Of a DNA stretch of 64,000 bases, positions 27,120 to 37,134 are shown piece by piece. A model generated the notes under the pieces. It did no database searches. It had not been told where the DNA came from and saw only the letters and a program-made list of their open reading frames with translations. Location: NCBI GenBank assembly GCA_947448955.1, contig CANFPU010000003.1, positions 22,580-86,579 of the forward strand, written 5' to 3'. Numbering within the stretch: position 1 is the first letter of the stretch; each line of letters starts with the position of its first letter. The stretch is from Burkholderiales bacterium (lineage in GTDB: Bacteria; Pseudomonadota; Gammaproteobacteria; Burkholderiales; Burkholderiaceae_C). The translations under genes and the position numbers were made by a program.

Positions 27120-28525
27120 AGGCAATCCTCGAACGCCGCTGGGTGGCGCGCTGCGCCCCCGCCTTGATCGCGCTGGCGGTTGGTTTATCGGGCTGCGCCG
27201 GCGTCGGCCCGCAGCCGATGTCCGCGGCGCCAGCCGTGCTGCAACAAGCCTCGGTGGCTGCGCAGCTGCCCGCGGGCGCGCTCGCTGCGGCCGACAGGCC
27301 GAACTTGGCTTGGCGCGACTGGGTGCGTGAGCCGCGCCTGATGCAGTGGGTTGAGCTGGCGCTGCAGAACAACCGCGACCTGCGGGTGGCGCTGCTCAAC
27401 GTGCAGCGGGCTCAGGCCCAGCTCGGCCTGGCCGACGCCAACCGCCTGCCCACGCTGGGGGTCGGGCTCAATGCCGGCCGTGCCCCCAACTACAAGGGCG
27501 TGGAGACCAACGGCCTGAGCGCCGGGCTGCAAGTCAGCGCCTGGGAGGTTGATCTTTATGGCCGCCTGGCGAGCCTGAGCGATGCGGCGCGGGCCCAGCT
27601 GCTGGCGACCGAGGCCGGCCGCCATGCGGTGTCGGTCAGCCTGGTCGCCGCCGTGGTGCAAGCGGGGTTGGCGTTGCAGGCCGATGGCGAGCTGCTGACG
27701 CTGGCGCGTCAGTCGTTGGCCAGTCGCGAGCAGACGCTCACGCTGACGCAATTGCGCGAATCGGTGGGTGCGGCGTCGCAGCTCGAGCTGCAGGCCCAGC
27801 AGACCTTGGCGGCTCAAGCCCGCGCCACGCTGGCGCAGCTGCTGCGCCAGCAGGCCCAGGACGGCCATGCGCTTTCGCTGCTGCTGGGCCAGCCCTTGCC
27901 GGTGTCCCTGGACTCGGCCAGGCCAGGTTTGGCCGACGAGACCTGGTTGGCGGAGGTGCCGGTGGGCCTGTCGTCGGCGGTCTTGCTGCGCCGGCCCGAT
28001 GTGATCGCGGCCGAGCAGACGATGCGGGCAGCGCAGGCCAACATCGTCGCAGCCAGGGCGGCGTTTTGGCCGACGATCAGCCTCACCGCCCAGGCTGGGC
28101 AGGCGTCTAGCCAGCTCTCAGGTCTGCTGCAAGGCGGCACCTTCGTCTACAGCATCGCGGCCAATGCGCTGCTGACGGTGTTCGATTCAGGCCGCCGTCA
28201 GGCCAACGTTGAGCTTGCCCAGGTGGCGCAGCAGATCGCTCAGGCCCAGTACGAGCGCGCGATCCAGTCGGCATTCCGTGACACTGCCGATGCCTTGGTT
28301 GGTTTGGCGACCTGGCGAGACCAGCTGGCCGCCCAACGCGAGCAGCGCGACGCCGCCCGCGAAACGGCTCGGCTGACCGAGCTCAAGGCCAGCCAAGGGG
28401 CTGCCAGCGTGCTCGAGCGCCTGGACGCGCAGCGCGCGCTGTGGGCCGCCGAGCAGTCGGTGGTGCAGGTCAGGCTGGCCGAGTTGGCCAACCGGGTGGC
28501 GCTGTACAAGGCGCTGGGGGGCTGA
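27116..28525 (+). CDS. Outer-membrane efflux factor, NodT/OprM family lipoprotein
   Basis: 469-residue TolC-like channel lipoprotein with lipobox LSGCAG. Two tandem OEP repeats carry the usual NNRDLRVALLNVQRAQAQ and RRPDVIAAEQTMRAAQANI helices. The adaptor, pump and channel are all in one operon, so the pump needs no separate TolC. No TetR- or MarR-type regulator gene is adjacent. Confidence 0.95.
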   Translation: MKAILERRWVARCAPALIALAVGLSGCAGVGPQPMSAAPAVLQQASVAAQLPAGALAAADRPNLAWRDWVREPRLMQWVELALQNNRDLRVALLNVQRAQAQLGLADANRLPTLGVGLNAGRAPNYKGVETNGLSAGLQVSAWEVDLYGRLASLSDAARAQLLATEAGRHAVSVSLVAAVVQAGLALQADGELLTLARQSLASREQTLTLTQLRESVGAASQLELQAQQTLAAQARATLAQLLRQQAQDGHALSLLLGQPLPVSLDSARPGLADETWLAEVPVGLSSAVLLRRPDVIAAEQTMRAAQANIVAARAAFWPTISLTAQAGQASSQLSGLLQGGTFVYSIAANALLTVFDSGRRQANVELAQVAQQIAQAQYERAIQSAFRDTADALVGLATWRDQLAAQREQRDAARETARLTELKASQGAASVLERLDAQRALWAAEQSVVQVRLAELANRVALYKALGG

Positions 28526-28652
28526 CGGCGGTGAGGCGGTCCGCATCGGCTTTTCCCGATGGGCTGATTCGTCGCCGTCTTGCGCGCAGGGACCGCGACG
28601 TGCTTTGCCGACGTCCGCCTGGTGCGGTCGCGTTGAACGTTTTCGATCTTTC

Positions 28653-29588
28653 ATGACCCTGCTGGTGGCCGGCTCGGCCAACCTCGATTTCGTGGTGCGG
28701 GTGCACCATGTGCCGGCCCCTGGCGAGACGGTGCTGGGGCGTTCGCTGCAGACTTACCCAGGTGGCAAGGGTGCGAACCAGGCGATCGCCTGTGCCCGCG
28801 CCGGGGGTGCGGATACCCGCATGCTGCTGGCCTTGGGCAACGATGCCTATGCCTTGCCGGTCGAAGCCTCGCTGCGCGAAGCCGGTGTCGCGCTGCAAGT
28901 GGTTCGATCCACCGACCAGCCGACCGGCACGGCATTCATCGGCCTCGCAGACGACGCCGAGAACGCCATCATCGTCGCCCCAGGCGCCAACACCACGCTG
29001 CGCGCCGAGGATTTGCCGAGCCTGGACGGGATCAGCCACCTGCTGCTGCAGTTGGAGACGCCGCTGGCCACGGTGACCGCTTTTGCCCGTCGGGCCCGTG
29101 CGGCCGGTGTCCAGGTGGTGCTCAACGCTGCGCCAGCCCAGGCCTTGGGGCCTGACTTGCTGGGCAATATCGACCTGCTGATCGTCAATGAGGCCGAGCT
29201 GGGCGTGCTCGCAGGCGATCCGGGCACAGCCGGAGAGGACGACCTTTTGGCAAGACTGGCGCGGGTCGCGGTGCCGACGGTGATCGTGACACGGGGCGCG
29301 CTGGGCGCTCTAGCGCGTGCGGGCACGGCGATGCTGCAGCAACCGGGCTTCGCCGTCGAGCCGCTCGACACCACGGCTGCGGGCGACACATTCTGTGGCG
29401 TGTTGGTCGCGGCGCTCAGCCAGGGCGACGCGATGCCGCAGGCGATGCGTCGCGCCTGTGCGGCTGCGGCGCTGGCGTGCACCAGGATCGGCGCGCAGCC
29501 GAGCATCCCGATGCGGGCAGAGGTGGACGCCTTCCTGGATCGCGTTGGGGCAGCCCCTGTCGCAGATCCGCATCGACTGGCCTATTGA
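28653..29588 (+). CDS. rbsK: Ribokinase (PfkB family)
   Basis: 311-residue PfkB sugar kinase. N-terminal signature NLDFVV and PGGKGANQAIACARAGG for sugar binding, ATP/anion-hole motif DTTAAGDTFCG with the catalytic aspartate. The spacing and PGGKGANQA box favour ribokinase over fructokinase or adenosine kinase. The ATG at 28653 gives MTLLVAGSAN. It stands alone, without ribose transport genes, and its last 7 bases overlap the end of the convergent AMP nucleosidase gene, another enzyme of ribose-5-phosphate metabolism. Confidence 0.88.
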   Translation: MTLLVAGSANLDFVVRVHHVPAPGETVLGRSLQTYPGGKGANQAIACARAGGADTRMLLALGNDAYALPVEASLREAGVALQVVRSTDQPTGTAFIGLADDAENAIIVAPGANTTLRAEDLPSLDGISHLLLQLETPLATVTAFARRARAAGVQVVLNAAPAQALGPDLLGNIDLLIVNEAELGVLAGDPGTAGEDDLLARLARVAVPTVIVTRGALGALARAGTAMLQQPGFAVEPLDTTAAGDTFCGVLVAALSQGDAMPQAMRRACAAAALACTRIGAQPSIPMRAEVDAFLDRVGAAPVADPHRLAY

Positions 29589-31108
29589 AAGGCCACCTCG
29601 GCAAAACTGCGTAGCTTGCGGCTGTGCAACTGGTCGAGTCGCTGGCGGCGCAGCAACTCGATCGCCCGCATGCCGATGCGCAGGTGCTGGTCGACCCGCT
29701 CGCGGTAGAACGCATTGGCCATGCCGGGCAGCTTGATCTCGCCGTGCAGCGGCTTGTCGGACACGCACAACAGCGTGCCGTAAGGCACCCGGAAGCGGAA
29801 GCCGTTGGCGGCGAGGGTGGCGCTTTCCATGTCGAGCGCCACCGCCCGGCTCTGGCTGAAACGGCGCTCGGGGCCGCGCTGCGGCAGCAGCTCCCAGTTG
29901 CGGTTGTCGGTCGAGGCCACCGTGCCGGTGCGCAGGATTTTCTTGAGCTCGAAGCCCTGCAGCTGCGTCACGTCGGCCACCGCTTGCTCGAGGGCCTGCT
30001 GCACCTCGGCCAGCGGCGGAATTGGCACCCACAGCGGCAGCTCTTCGTCCAGCACATGGTCCTCGCGCACATAGCCGTGGGCCAGCACGTAGTCGCCTAG
30101 GTTCTGCGTGTTGCGCAGGCCGGCGCAGTGGCCCAGCATCAGCCAGGCATGTGGTCTGAGCACGGCGATGTGATCGGAGATGTTCTTCGCGTTGGATGGG
30201 CCGACGCCGATGTTGACCATCGTGATGCCGCTGCCGTCGGGCCTGATCAGGTGGTAGGCCGGCATTTGCGGCAGCCGTGGCAGTGCCGCACCGAACGCAT
30301 CCTCGGCATCGGCCGGCATGCCGGCGCGACGCGTGACGACGTTGCCGGGCTCGACGAAAGCGGTGTAGCCGTCACTGTCTTGCGCATGTTTGGGCCAGTC
30401 GCCTAGCAGCCCGCCCTGACCCGCCGGCTTGGCCATCATCTCGTGGCCCAGGCGGACGAACTCGTCGATGTAGAACTGGTAGTTCGTGAACAGCACGAAG
30501 TTTTGGAAATGCTCTGGCGAGGTGCCGGTGTAGTGGCGCATGCGCTGCAACGAGTAGTCGACCCGCGGCGCGGTGAACAGCGCGAGCGGATGTGGTTCGC
30601 GCGGGCCAGGCTCAAAGGTGCCGTTGGCGATGCCATCATCCATCGCCGCCAGGTCAGGCAGGTCGAAGACGTCGCGCATCAACTGGCGACGCTCGGCGCT
30701 CATCGTGCCTTCAACGTGCTCGTGCTGGGCGAATGAGAAGTGAATCGGGATGGGTTGGCGTGATATGCCCACCTCAATCGGCCCGCCGTGGTTGCGCAGC
30801 AAGAGCTGGAACTGTTCTCGGTAGTAATCGGCAAACAGATCTGGGCGTGTCAGCGTGGTCTCGTAGGTGCCGGGGCCAGCGACGAAGCCGTAACTCAGGC
30901 GCGAATCGGCGCGTGCCACCGTGTCGGTGCGCACCCGCACAAAGGGGTAGCAGGCCCGCACCCGGCCGGCGGGCGTGGCCCCCGCGACGAAGTCGTGCAG
31001 GCGCTGGCGCAGCAAGTCGATGCCGCTGTCGTAAATGGTCGCGACGTGCGCCAAAGCCTGGTCTGCGTCGTTGAAACGCTGGGTGACGATCAAGGTGGGC
31101 GATGTCAT
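29582..31108 (-). CDS. amn: AMP nucleosidase
   Basis: 508-residue enzyme hydrolysing AMP to adenine and ribose 5-phosphate, in purine salvage. It has the N-terminal Amn-specific domain (CYPFVRVRT, SYGFVAGPGTYETTLTRP) and a C-terminal nucleoside-phosphorylase fold with NIGVGPSNAKNISDHIAVLR, MLGHCAGLR and the DMESATLAANGFRF active-site region. Length is normal. Convergent with rbsK. Confidence 0.95.
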   Translation of the reverse strand: MTSPTLIVTQRFNDADQALAHVATIYDSGIDLLRQRLHDFVAGATPAGRVRACYPFVRVRTDTVARADSRLSYGFVAGPGTYETTLTRPDLFADYYREQFQLLLRNHGGPIEVGISRQPIPIHFSFAQHEHVEGTMSAERRQLMRDVFDLPDLAAMDDGIANGTFEPGPREPHPLALFTAPRVDYSLQRMRHYTGTSPEHFQNFVLFTNYQFYIDEFVRLGHEMMAKPAGQGGLLGDWPKHAQDSDGYTAFVEPGNVVTRRAGMPADAEDAFGAALPRLPQMPAYHLIRPDGSGITMVNIGVGPSNAKNISDHIAVLRPHAWLMLGHCAGLRNTQNLGDYVLAHGYVREDHVLDEELPLWVPIPPLAEVQQALEQAVADVTQLQGFELKKILRTGTVASTDNRNWELLPQRGPERRFSQSRAVALDMESATLAANGFRFRVPYGTLLCVSDKPLHGEIKLPGMANAFYRERVDQHLRIGMRAIELLRRQRLDQLHSRKLRSFAEVAFQ

Positions 31109-31211
31109 GGTGGATTATTGTCGCGAGGGGCCGCGCCGGCAGCGGCTGATGGTGCTCGACTGATGCGCGAGTGACAGCACTTTGTCAGGCTCGGCCCTAG
31201 CATGGGTGTAA

Positions 31212-32615
31212 ATGCGCGCCGAGACAGCCCCAGTCCATCCGCTGCTCACCGGCCCCATCCTGCGCACCTTGTTGCGATTGGCGGCGCCGAACGTGATGGC
31301 CACGTCGATGGCCGTCCTGGTAGGTTTGGCTGAAACCTTCTACATCGGCATGCTGGGTCTGGCCCCACTGGCCGCGATGGGACTGGTGTTTCCGTTTGCC
31401 ATGCTCACCGGCATGATGTCGGCCGGCGCGATGGGAGGCAGCGTGGCGTCGGCGTTGAGCCGGGCGCTGGGCGCCGGCGATGCGACGCGTGCCCAGGCAG
31501 TGGCGCTGCATGCGCTGATCATCGGTGCGGTGATGGGCGGCCTGTATGCCTTGGTGCTGCTGACCTTCTCCCCGAAATTGTTCGTGATGCTGGGTGGGCG
31601 CGGCGAGGTGCTTCGCGAGGCGCTGGCCTATGCGAGCGTGCTGTTTTCTGGCGCTGTGATGGTCTGGCTGTTCAACACCTTGGCGTCGATCGTGCGGGGT
31701 ACCGGCAACATGCGCGTGCCCTCGCTGGCGCTGGTCGCTGCTGCCGTGCTGCAGATCGGGCTGGGTGGCTTGCTGGGGCTGGGGCTGGGCCCAGTGCCGC
31801 GCCTGGGCATGCCTGGACTGGCCTTGGGGCAAATCCTGGCTCAGTGCTGTGGCGCGATCTTCTTGTTCTGGTACTTGCGCAGTGGACGAGGTCGGCTGCG
31901 CTTGGTGTTCAAGGCGATACCGATTCGCCGCCAGTTGTTCTGGGACATCTTGAAGGTGGGCGCTTTGTCTTGTCTGTCGCCGCTGCAGTCGGTATCGACG
32001 ATGGTGTTGATGGCTGGTTTCGTCGCCCATTTGGGTGTGGTGCCCTTGGCGGGTTACGCCATTGCGCAGCGCTTGGAGTTTCTGATGGGCACGGTGTCCT
32101 TTGGCATCGGCCTGGCGTCGGTGCCGATGGTCGGCATGGCGATTGGCGCCGGCGATGTGAAGCGTGCGCGCCGCATCGCCTGGACCGCAGGCGGCTTGAC
32201 GGCTTCTGTATTGACATTGGTCGGGCTGGTGGTGGCCTTGTTTCCTGACCTGTGGGCTGGCATCTTCACCAGCGACGAAGCGGTGCTCGAGTACAGCCGC
32301 AGTTGCCTTCGATGGGCGGGCCCGGCCTTCGGCTTCGTCGGACTGGGATTGACGCTGTACTTTGCGTCACAAGGCTCTGGCCGCATGGCCGGGCCGGTGA
32401 TTGCCGCGACGCTGCGGCTGCTGCTGATCGCGGCCGTCGGCAGCTGGTTGGTCGCTGTGGATGCACCAGCCTGGCAGCTGTTTGCATTGGCCGCTGCAGC
32501 GATGGTCGTGTACGGCGGCAGCGGTGCCCTGGCGCTGTTGATGGTTTCTTGGGGATCGTCGGTCCCTCGGCCGGCCCAACCCGCTGAACAAGCCTGGGTG
32601 GCGCGCAAGGCCTGA
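31212..32615 (+). CDS. MATE-family efflux transporter
   Basis: 467-residue integral inner-membrane protein with 12 hydrophobic segments in two pseudo-repeats (TGPILRTLLRLAAPNVMAT; IPIRRQLFWDILKVGALSC). It belongs to the Na+- or H+-coupled multidrug and toxin extrusion family. The nearest upstream gene, amn, is divergent. Substrate unknown. It converges on the CoA-transferase gene 20 bases away. Confidence 0.92.
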   Translation: MRAETAPVHPLLTGPILRTLLRLAAPNVMATSMAVLVGLAETFYIGMLGLAPLAAMGLVFPFAMLTGMMSAGAMGGSVASALSRALGAGDATRAQAVALHALIIGAVMGGLYALVLLTFSPKLFVMLGGRGEVLREALAYASVLFSGAVMVWLFNTLASIVRGTGNMRVPSLALVAAAVLQIGLGGLLGLGLGPVPRLGMPGLALGQILAQCCGAIFLFWYLRSGRGRLRLVFKAIPIRRQLFWDILKVGALSCLSPLQSVSTMVLMAGFVAHLGVVPLAGYAIAQRLEFLMGTVSFGIGLASVPMVGMAIGAGDVKRARRIAWTAGGLTASVLTLVGLVVALFPDLWAGIFTSDEAVLEYSRSCLRWAGPAFGFVGLGLTLYFASQGSGRMAGPVIAATLRLLLIAAVGSWLVAVDAPAWQLFALAAAAMVVYGGSGALALLMVSWGSSVPRPAQPAEQAWVARKA

Positions 32616-32635
32616 GCCGGTTCAGCGCAAGCGGG

Positions 32636-34240
32636 TCAGACCAAGCTGCGCCGGTCCTCAGCCAGCCGCATCGGCTGGTCCCGAAAAATCCGGCTGTCCA
32701 TCAGCGCCAGGTCATCGGCCACCGCGACCGGGGCACCCAGCGCGTCGAGCACATCACGTTGCAGGTCCAACCCCGGCGCGATCTCGGTCAACGTCAACTG
32801 CCCATCGCGAAGCCGGAACACCGCTCGCTCGGTCAGGTAGAGGATCTCGTGGCCCAGCGAGGCCACATAAGGCCCGTTGAAGCTCAGGTGCCCCACGGCC
32901 GGCACCAGCTTTTTCACACGCCCTTCTTGGACGATGCGAAGGCAGCCGTCGCCGGTTTCGATGCGCAGCCCCCCGTTGGTCAGCGTTCCCATGAAGACCA
33001 CCCGCTGCGTGCTCTGGGTGATGTTGATGAACCCGCCCACCCCGGAGACTTTGTCACCGAAACGGCTGACGTTGACGTTGCCTCGCGGGTCAAACTCGGC
33101 CAAACCGAGGAAGGCGATGTCGAGACCGCCACCGTCGTAGAAGTCGAACATCGCTGCGTGGTCGATCACCGCTTCGGGCCAAGCTGACGCGCCGAACGCG
33201 GGTCCGTCGGCCGGCGTGCCGCCGATCGGGCCGGATTCCACCGTCAACGTGAAGTCGTCGACACCTTCTTCATGCGCCACCGCACCTAGGCCGGCTGGCA
33301 TGCCAATGCCCAGATTGACCACCGGACGGTCGAGGCGCCGCAGTTCGAGCAGCGCTCGGCGCTGGATGATCTTGCGCGCGTCCAGCGGCAGCTGCGCTGC
33401 AATCGGTTCGACCCCAACGGATGGGCTCGCGGGCCGGCTCGCGGGCGGGCTGGTGTACTTGACGTCGAAGTCCTCGCCAAAGGTCATCCAGTGGTCTTTC
33501 GGGTCGTCGGCAATCACCAGATGGTCGACCAAGATGCCCGGCACCCGGACCCGGGTCGGATCGAGCGTGCCGGCCGGCACGATCTGCTTGACTTGGGCAA
33601 TCACCAGCCCACCCGAGTTGCGCGCGGCCTGGGCCAGCGCCAGCAGGTCGTGGTGAAACGGTTCCTGCTCGATGCTGAGGTTGCCGCGCTCGTCGGCGGT
33701 GGTCGCGCGTATCAGCGCGACCTGGACAGGCAATGCTGGATAGAACAACTGCAACTCGCCACCCAAGGTCACGCGCTGCACCCTGGGTTCGATCGCCGAT
33801 GCCGCGCTTCGCTGGCTCAACCGACCCCCGTCGTGCCGTGGATCGACGAAGGTGTTCAGGCCGATGCGGGTCACGACGCCCGGCTTGCCGCCGGCGATGG
33901 CGCGAAACAGGTGGCTGATCACGCCTTGCGGCAAGTTCCAGGCTTCGATCGCTTCTTGCTGCACCAGCGCGCCGAGCTTGGGCGCCGAGATCCAGTGGCC
34001 GCCGATCACGCGCTTGACCAGTCCGGCGTGACCAAAATGGTTGACGCCGCGGTCAGCCCGGTCGCCTTGGCCGGCACCATAGACCAGGGTCAGGTCGCGC
34101 GGGTGGCCCTGGCTGAGGAAGCGGGTCTCAATCGCCCGACTGATGGCCTCGGCATGGCCGACGCCGACAAAACCTGCGGTCGCCACGGTGGCGCCGTCGG
34201 GGATCAGGGCGGCGGCCTGGGCCGGCGTGATGGCTTGCAT
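32636..34240 (-). CDS. Acetate/propionate-type CoA-transferase (YdiF/Pct family)
   Basis: 534 residues from MQAITPAQAAALIPDGAT. Family I CoA-transferase with both subunit halves fused. The first half has GFVGVGHAE; the second has NLGIGMPAG and TVESGPIGGTPADG, whose glutamate is the predicted catalytic residue forming the glutamyl-CoA thioester. Likely activates short-chain acids by swapping CoA with acetyl- or propionyl-CoA. A longer frame to 34303 is ignored because GGAGAC precedes the ATG at 34240. Donor and acceptor cannot be specified. Confidence 0.87.
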   Translation of the reverse strand: MQAITPAQAAALIPDGATVATAGFVGVGHAEAISRAIETRFLSQGHPRDLTLVYGAGQGDRADRGVNHFGHAGLVKRVIGGHWISAPKLGALVQQEAIEAWNLPQGVISHLFRAIAGGKPGVVTRIGLNTFVDPRHDGGRLSQRSAASAIEPRVQRVTLGGELQLFYPALPVQVALIRATTADERGNLSIEQEPFHHDLLALAQAARNSGGLVIAQVKQIVPAGTLDPTRVRVPGILVDHLVIADDPKDHWMTFGEDFDVKYTSPPASRPASPSVGVEPIAAQLPLDARKIIQRRALLELRRLDRPVVNLGIGMPAGLGAVAHEEGVDDFTLTVESGPIGGTPADGPAFGASAWPEAVIDHAAMFDFYDGGGLDIAFLGLAEFDPRGNVNVSRFGDKVSGVGGFINITQSTQRVVFMGTLTNGGLRIETGDGCLRIVQEGRVKKLVPAVGHLSFNGPYVASLGHEILYLTERAVFRLRDGQLTLTEIAPGLDLQRDVLDALGAPVAVADDLALMDSRIFRDQPMRLAEDRRSLV

Positions 34241-34402
34241 GGGGAATGTCTCCTGGACCGGGCATCGTAACCAAGGCCTGCCATGCTGCTGTGCAGCCGT
34301 CAAGGTCGCGCGCCGGGCTAGGATGCGGATTGGAGTGCAGCTGGGTTGGCCGGCGCGCGAACCTTCAACGCCATCAACCGCCTGGCGCGGTCAGAGTGCA
34401 GC

Positions 34403-35170
34403 ATGAGCTTTTTTGCGATCGACATCGGCAACACGCGTTTGAAATGGGCTCAGTACGCCAGCCCCCAGCCAGGCGCCGCCGTGCTGGCGCAAGGGGCGGT
34501 CTTCCTCGAGAACATCGATGGGCTGGCCGAAGCCGAGTGGAAAAACCTGTCGGCTCCGCACTCGATCCTGGGCTGCAACGTCGCGGGTGACGCGGTCCGG
34601 CGACGCGTCGAGGAGCAACTCGAGCTCTGGGACGTAGAGCCCAGTTGGGTCGTCAGTTCGGCTCAGGCGGCTGGCGTGACCAATGGCTACGACCACCCCG
34701 GCCGGCTCGGCTGCGACCGTTTCGTGGCCCAGATCGGCGCGCGTCACCATGTGTTGGCTCGGGTGGGTCCGAAGCCGGTGCTGGTCGTGATGGTGGGTAC
34801 AGCGGTAACGGTGGACGCGCTCGACGCCGATGGGCATTTCCTGGGCGGCCTGATCCTGCCTGGCCACGGCATCATGCTGCGCGCGCTTGAAGGAGGCACC
34901 GCCGGGCTGCGCGTGCCCACTGGTGAAGTGCGCAACTTTCCCACCAACACCAGCGACGGCTTGACCAGCGGCGGCACTTACGCGATCAATGGCGCGATGG
35001 AGCGCATGCACCGCCACCTCAGCGCGCGCTGTGGCCAGGAACCGGTCACGCTGATGACCGGTGGTGCGGGCTGGAAGGTTGCGCCGTGGTTGAGCATCGA
35101 GCACGAACTGATCGACTCGCTGATCTTCGACGGCCTATTGGCAATGCAGTCGCACCGGCTGGTGCTCTAG
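34403..35170 (+). CDS. coaX: Type III pantothenate kinase
   Basis: 255-residue ASKHA-fold kinase for the first step of CoA synthesis, insensitive to CoA feedback. Phosphate-binding motif [12 protein letters not shown] at the N-terminus, then [23 protein letters not shown] and [11 protein letters not shown]. The ATG at 34403 gives [10 protein letters not shown]; 19 additional in-frame upstream residues are not conserved. The usual partner birA is not adjacent. It converges on hslU. Confidence 0.95.
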   Translation: MSFFAIDIGNTRLKWAQYASPQPGAAVLAQGAVFLENIDGLAEAEWKNLSAPHSILGCNVAGDAVRRRVEEQLELWDVEPSWVVSSAQAAGVTNGYDHPGRLGCDRFVAQIGARHHVLARVGPKPVLVVMVGTAVTVDALDADGHFLGGLILPGHGIMLRALEGGTAGLRVPTGEVRNFPTNTSDGLTSGGTYAINGAMERMHRHLSARCGQEPVTLMTGGAGWKVAPWLSIEHELIDSLIFDGLLAMQSHRLVL

Positions 35171-35199
35171 CCTGTGGCCGCTGGTCGGCTCGCGCCGGG

Positions 35200-36531
35200 C
35201 TACAGGATGTAGCGCGACAAGTCCTCATCGCGCGACAGCTCACCGAGTTTGGTGTCGACGGCTGCGGCGTCGATGGAGCGGGTCTGGCCGCCGAGGTTCG
35301 GCGCGTCGAAACTGATCTCGTCGAGCAGTCGCTCCATCACCGTGGCCAATCGTCGCGCGCCGATGTTCTCGGTGCGCTCATTGACATCGAAGGCGATCTG
35401 CGCCAGTCGGCGTATCGCCTCGGGCGTGATCTCCAGCGTCAACCCCTCGGTGGCCAGCAAAGCCTGGTATTGCTTGATCAGGCTGGCCTGGGTGCTTGTC
35501 AAGATGGCCTCGAAATCATCGACCGACAGGGAGCCCAGTTCGACCCGGATCGGGAATCGGCCCTGCAACTCGGGGATCAAGTCGCTGGGCTTGGCCAGGT
35601 GGAATGCGCCCGACGCAATGAACAGGATGTGGTCAGTCTTGACCAGCCCGTGCTTGGTCGTCACGGTGGTGCCTTCGACCAGTGGCAACAGATCGCGCTG
35701 GACACCCTGACGCGAGACTTCCGGCCCGCCCTGGTCGCTGCGTGAGGTGACTTTATCGATCTCGTCAATGAAAACGATGCCGTTGTTTTCGGCGTTTTGC
35801 AGCGCCTGGGTCTTGATGTCGTCATCGTTGACGAGTTTGCCGGCTTCTTCCTCGACCAGCAGTTTGTAGGCCTCGTCAATCCTGAGCTTGCGGGTCTTGG
35901 TGCGGCCCGCGCCAACCTGCGAGAACAAGCCTTTGAGCTGCGAGGCCATCTCCTCCATGCCTGGTGGCGTCATGATCTCCATCGAGGCCTGTGGCTCGGC
36001 CAACTCGATCTCGATCACTTTGTCGGCCAGCGTGCCTTCGCGCAAGCGCTTGCGCATCACTTGGCGCGCGGTGCTCTCTGGTGGGCTGGCAACACCGGGC
36101 TCACTGCGTGCGTCTCGGGTCAAGGGCACCAGCAGGTCCAGGATACGGTCTTCGGCGGCGTCTTCAGCGCGGCTACGCTGGCGCTTGATCGCGGCCTCAC
36201 GCACTTGCTTGATCGCGATGTCGACGAGGTCGCGGATGATGCTGTCGACATCTTTGCCGACATAGCCGACCTCGGTGAACTTGGTCGCCTCGACCTTGAT
36301 GAAGGGCGCGTCGGCCAGCCGCGCCAGCCGTCGCGCGATCTCGGTCTTGCCCACGCCCGTGGGCCCGATCATCAAGATGTTTTTCGGCGTGATCTCGCTG
36401 CGCAGCGCATCACCGACCTGCTGGCGACGCCAGCGGTTGCGCAGCGCAATCGCCACCGCGCGTTTGGCGGCGTTCTGACCCACGATGTGACGGTCGAGTT
36501 CGGAGACGATTTCCTGTGGGGTCATGCTCAT
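35200..36531 (-). CDS. hslU: HslU (ClpY), ATPase subunit of the HslVU protease
   Basis: 443-residue AAA+ unfoldase that feeds proteins to HslV. Walker [11 protein letters not shown], Walker B VFIDEIDK, sensor and arginine motifs in the C-terminal domain, pore loop GYVGKDV, and the C-terminal SRYIL tail that docks into HslV. The start ATG overlaps the hslV stop as ATGA. Heat-shock sigma-32 control is usual but the promoter would lie upstream of hslV and was not clearly recognised. Confidence 0.98.
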   Translation of the reverse strand: MSMTPQEIVSELDRHIVGQNAAKRAVAIALRNRWRRQQVGDALRSEITPKNILMIGPTGVGKTEIARRLARLADAPFIKVEATKFTEVGYVGKDVDSIIRDLVDIAIKQVREAAIKRQRSRAEDAAEDRILDLLVPLTRDARSEPGVASPPESTARQVMRKRLREGTLADKVIEIELAEPQASMEIMTPPGMEEMASQLKGLFSQVGAGRTKTRKLRIDEAYKLLVEEEAGKLVNDDDIKTQALQNAENNGIVFIDEIDKVTSRSDQGGPEVSRQGVQRDLLPLVEGTTVTTKHGLVKTDHILFIASGAFHLAKPSDLIPELQGRFPIRVELGSLSVDDFEAILTSTQASLIKQYQALLATEGLTLEITPEAIRRLAQIAFDVNERTENIGARRLATVMERLLDEISFDAPNLGGQTRSIDAAAVDTKLGELSRDEDLSRYIL

Positions 36532-37076
36532 GCCAGGACCTCGATGGTGTGGTTCTGGTTGGTGTAGATGCACAGCTCGCCGGCGATCACCAGGCTTTGC
36601 TTGACGATCTCTTCGGCACTGAGTTCGGTGTGGGCCAGCAGCGACCGCGCAGCGGCCTGGGCATAGGCGCCGCCCGATCCAATCGCGACGATGCCGTACT
36701 CCGGCTCCAGCACGTCGCCGTTGCCGGTGATGATCAGGCTGGCCTCACGGTCGGCGACCGCGAGCATCGCTTCGAGCCGGCGCAGCACCCGGTCGGTGCG
36801 CCAGTCCTTGGTCAGCTCGATCGCGGCCCGCGCCAGATGGCCCTGGTGTTTCTCAAGCTTGGCCTCGAAGCGCTCAAACAGCGTGAAGGCGTCGGCGGTG
36901 GCGCCGGCAAAACCGGCCAACACCTGTTCGCGGTGCAGGCGCCTCACCTTGCGTGCGGTGGACTTGATGATGAGGTTGCCCAGCGTGACTTGGCCGTCGC
37001 CGCCCAACGCGACTTGCCAGCCTTGGGGGGTGAGTCGGCGTACGCTGACGATGGTGGTGCCGTGGAATAAGTCCAT
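36528..37076 (-). CDS. hslV: HslV (ClpQ), peptidase subunit of the HslVU protease
   Basis: 182-residue threonine peptidase. The ATG at 37076 gives [14 protein letters not shown]. Removal of the short propeptide exposes the first Thr of GTTI as nucleophile. [17 protein letters not shown] and [15 protein letters not shown] are typical. An in-frame upstream extension to 37172 lacks family similarity. First gene of the hslVU pair, 58 bases downstream of the STAS-protein gene. Confidence 0.98.
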   Translation of the reverse strand: MDLFHGTTIVSVRRLTPQGWQVALGGDGQVTLGNLIIKSTARKVRRLHREQVLAGFAGATADAFTLFERFEAKLEKHQGHLARAAIELTKDWRTDRVLRRLEAMLAVADREASLIITGNGDVLEPEYGIVAIGSGGAYAQAAARSLLAHTELSAEEIVKQSLVIAGELCIYTNQNHTIEVLA

Positions 37077-37134
37077 TCGGTGCTTGGATCCAGAGTATGG
37101 GAGGGGAGGCCTGGGCAGGTGCGGTGTCGGGCGC

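Noticed and set aside
23418..27125. A 1235-codon open frame antisense to the RND pump
   Set aside because: It mirrors the pump codon by codon, is rich in Arg, Gln and His, has no recognisable domain, and arises from the high GC3 of the real gene.
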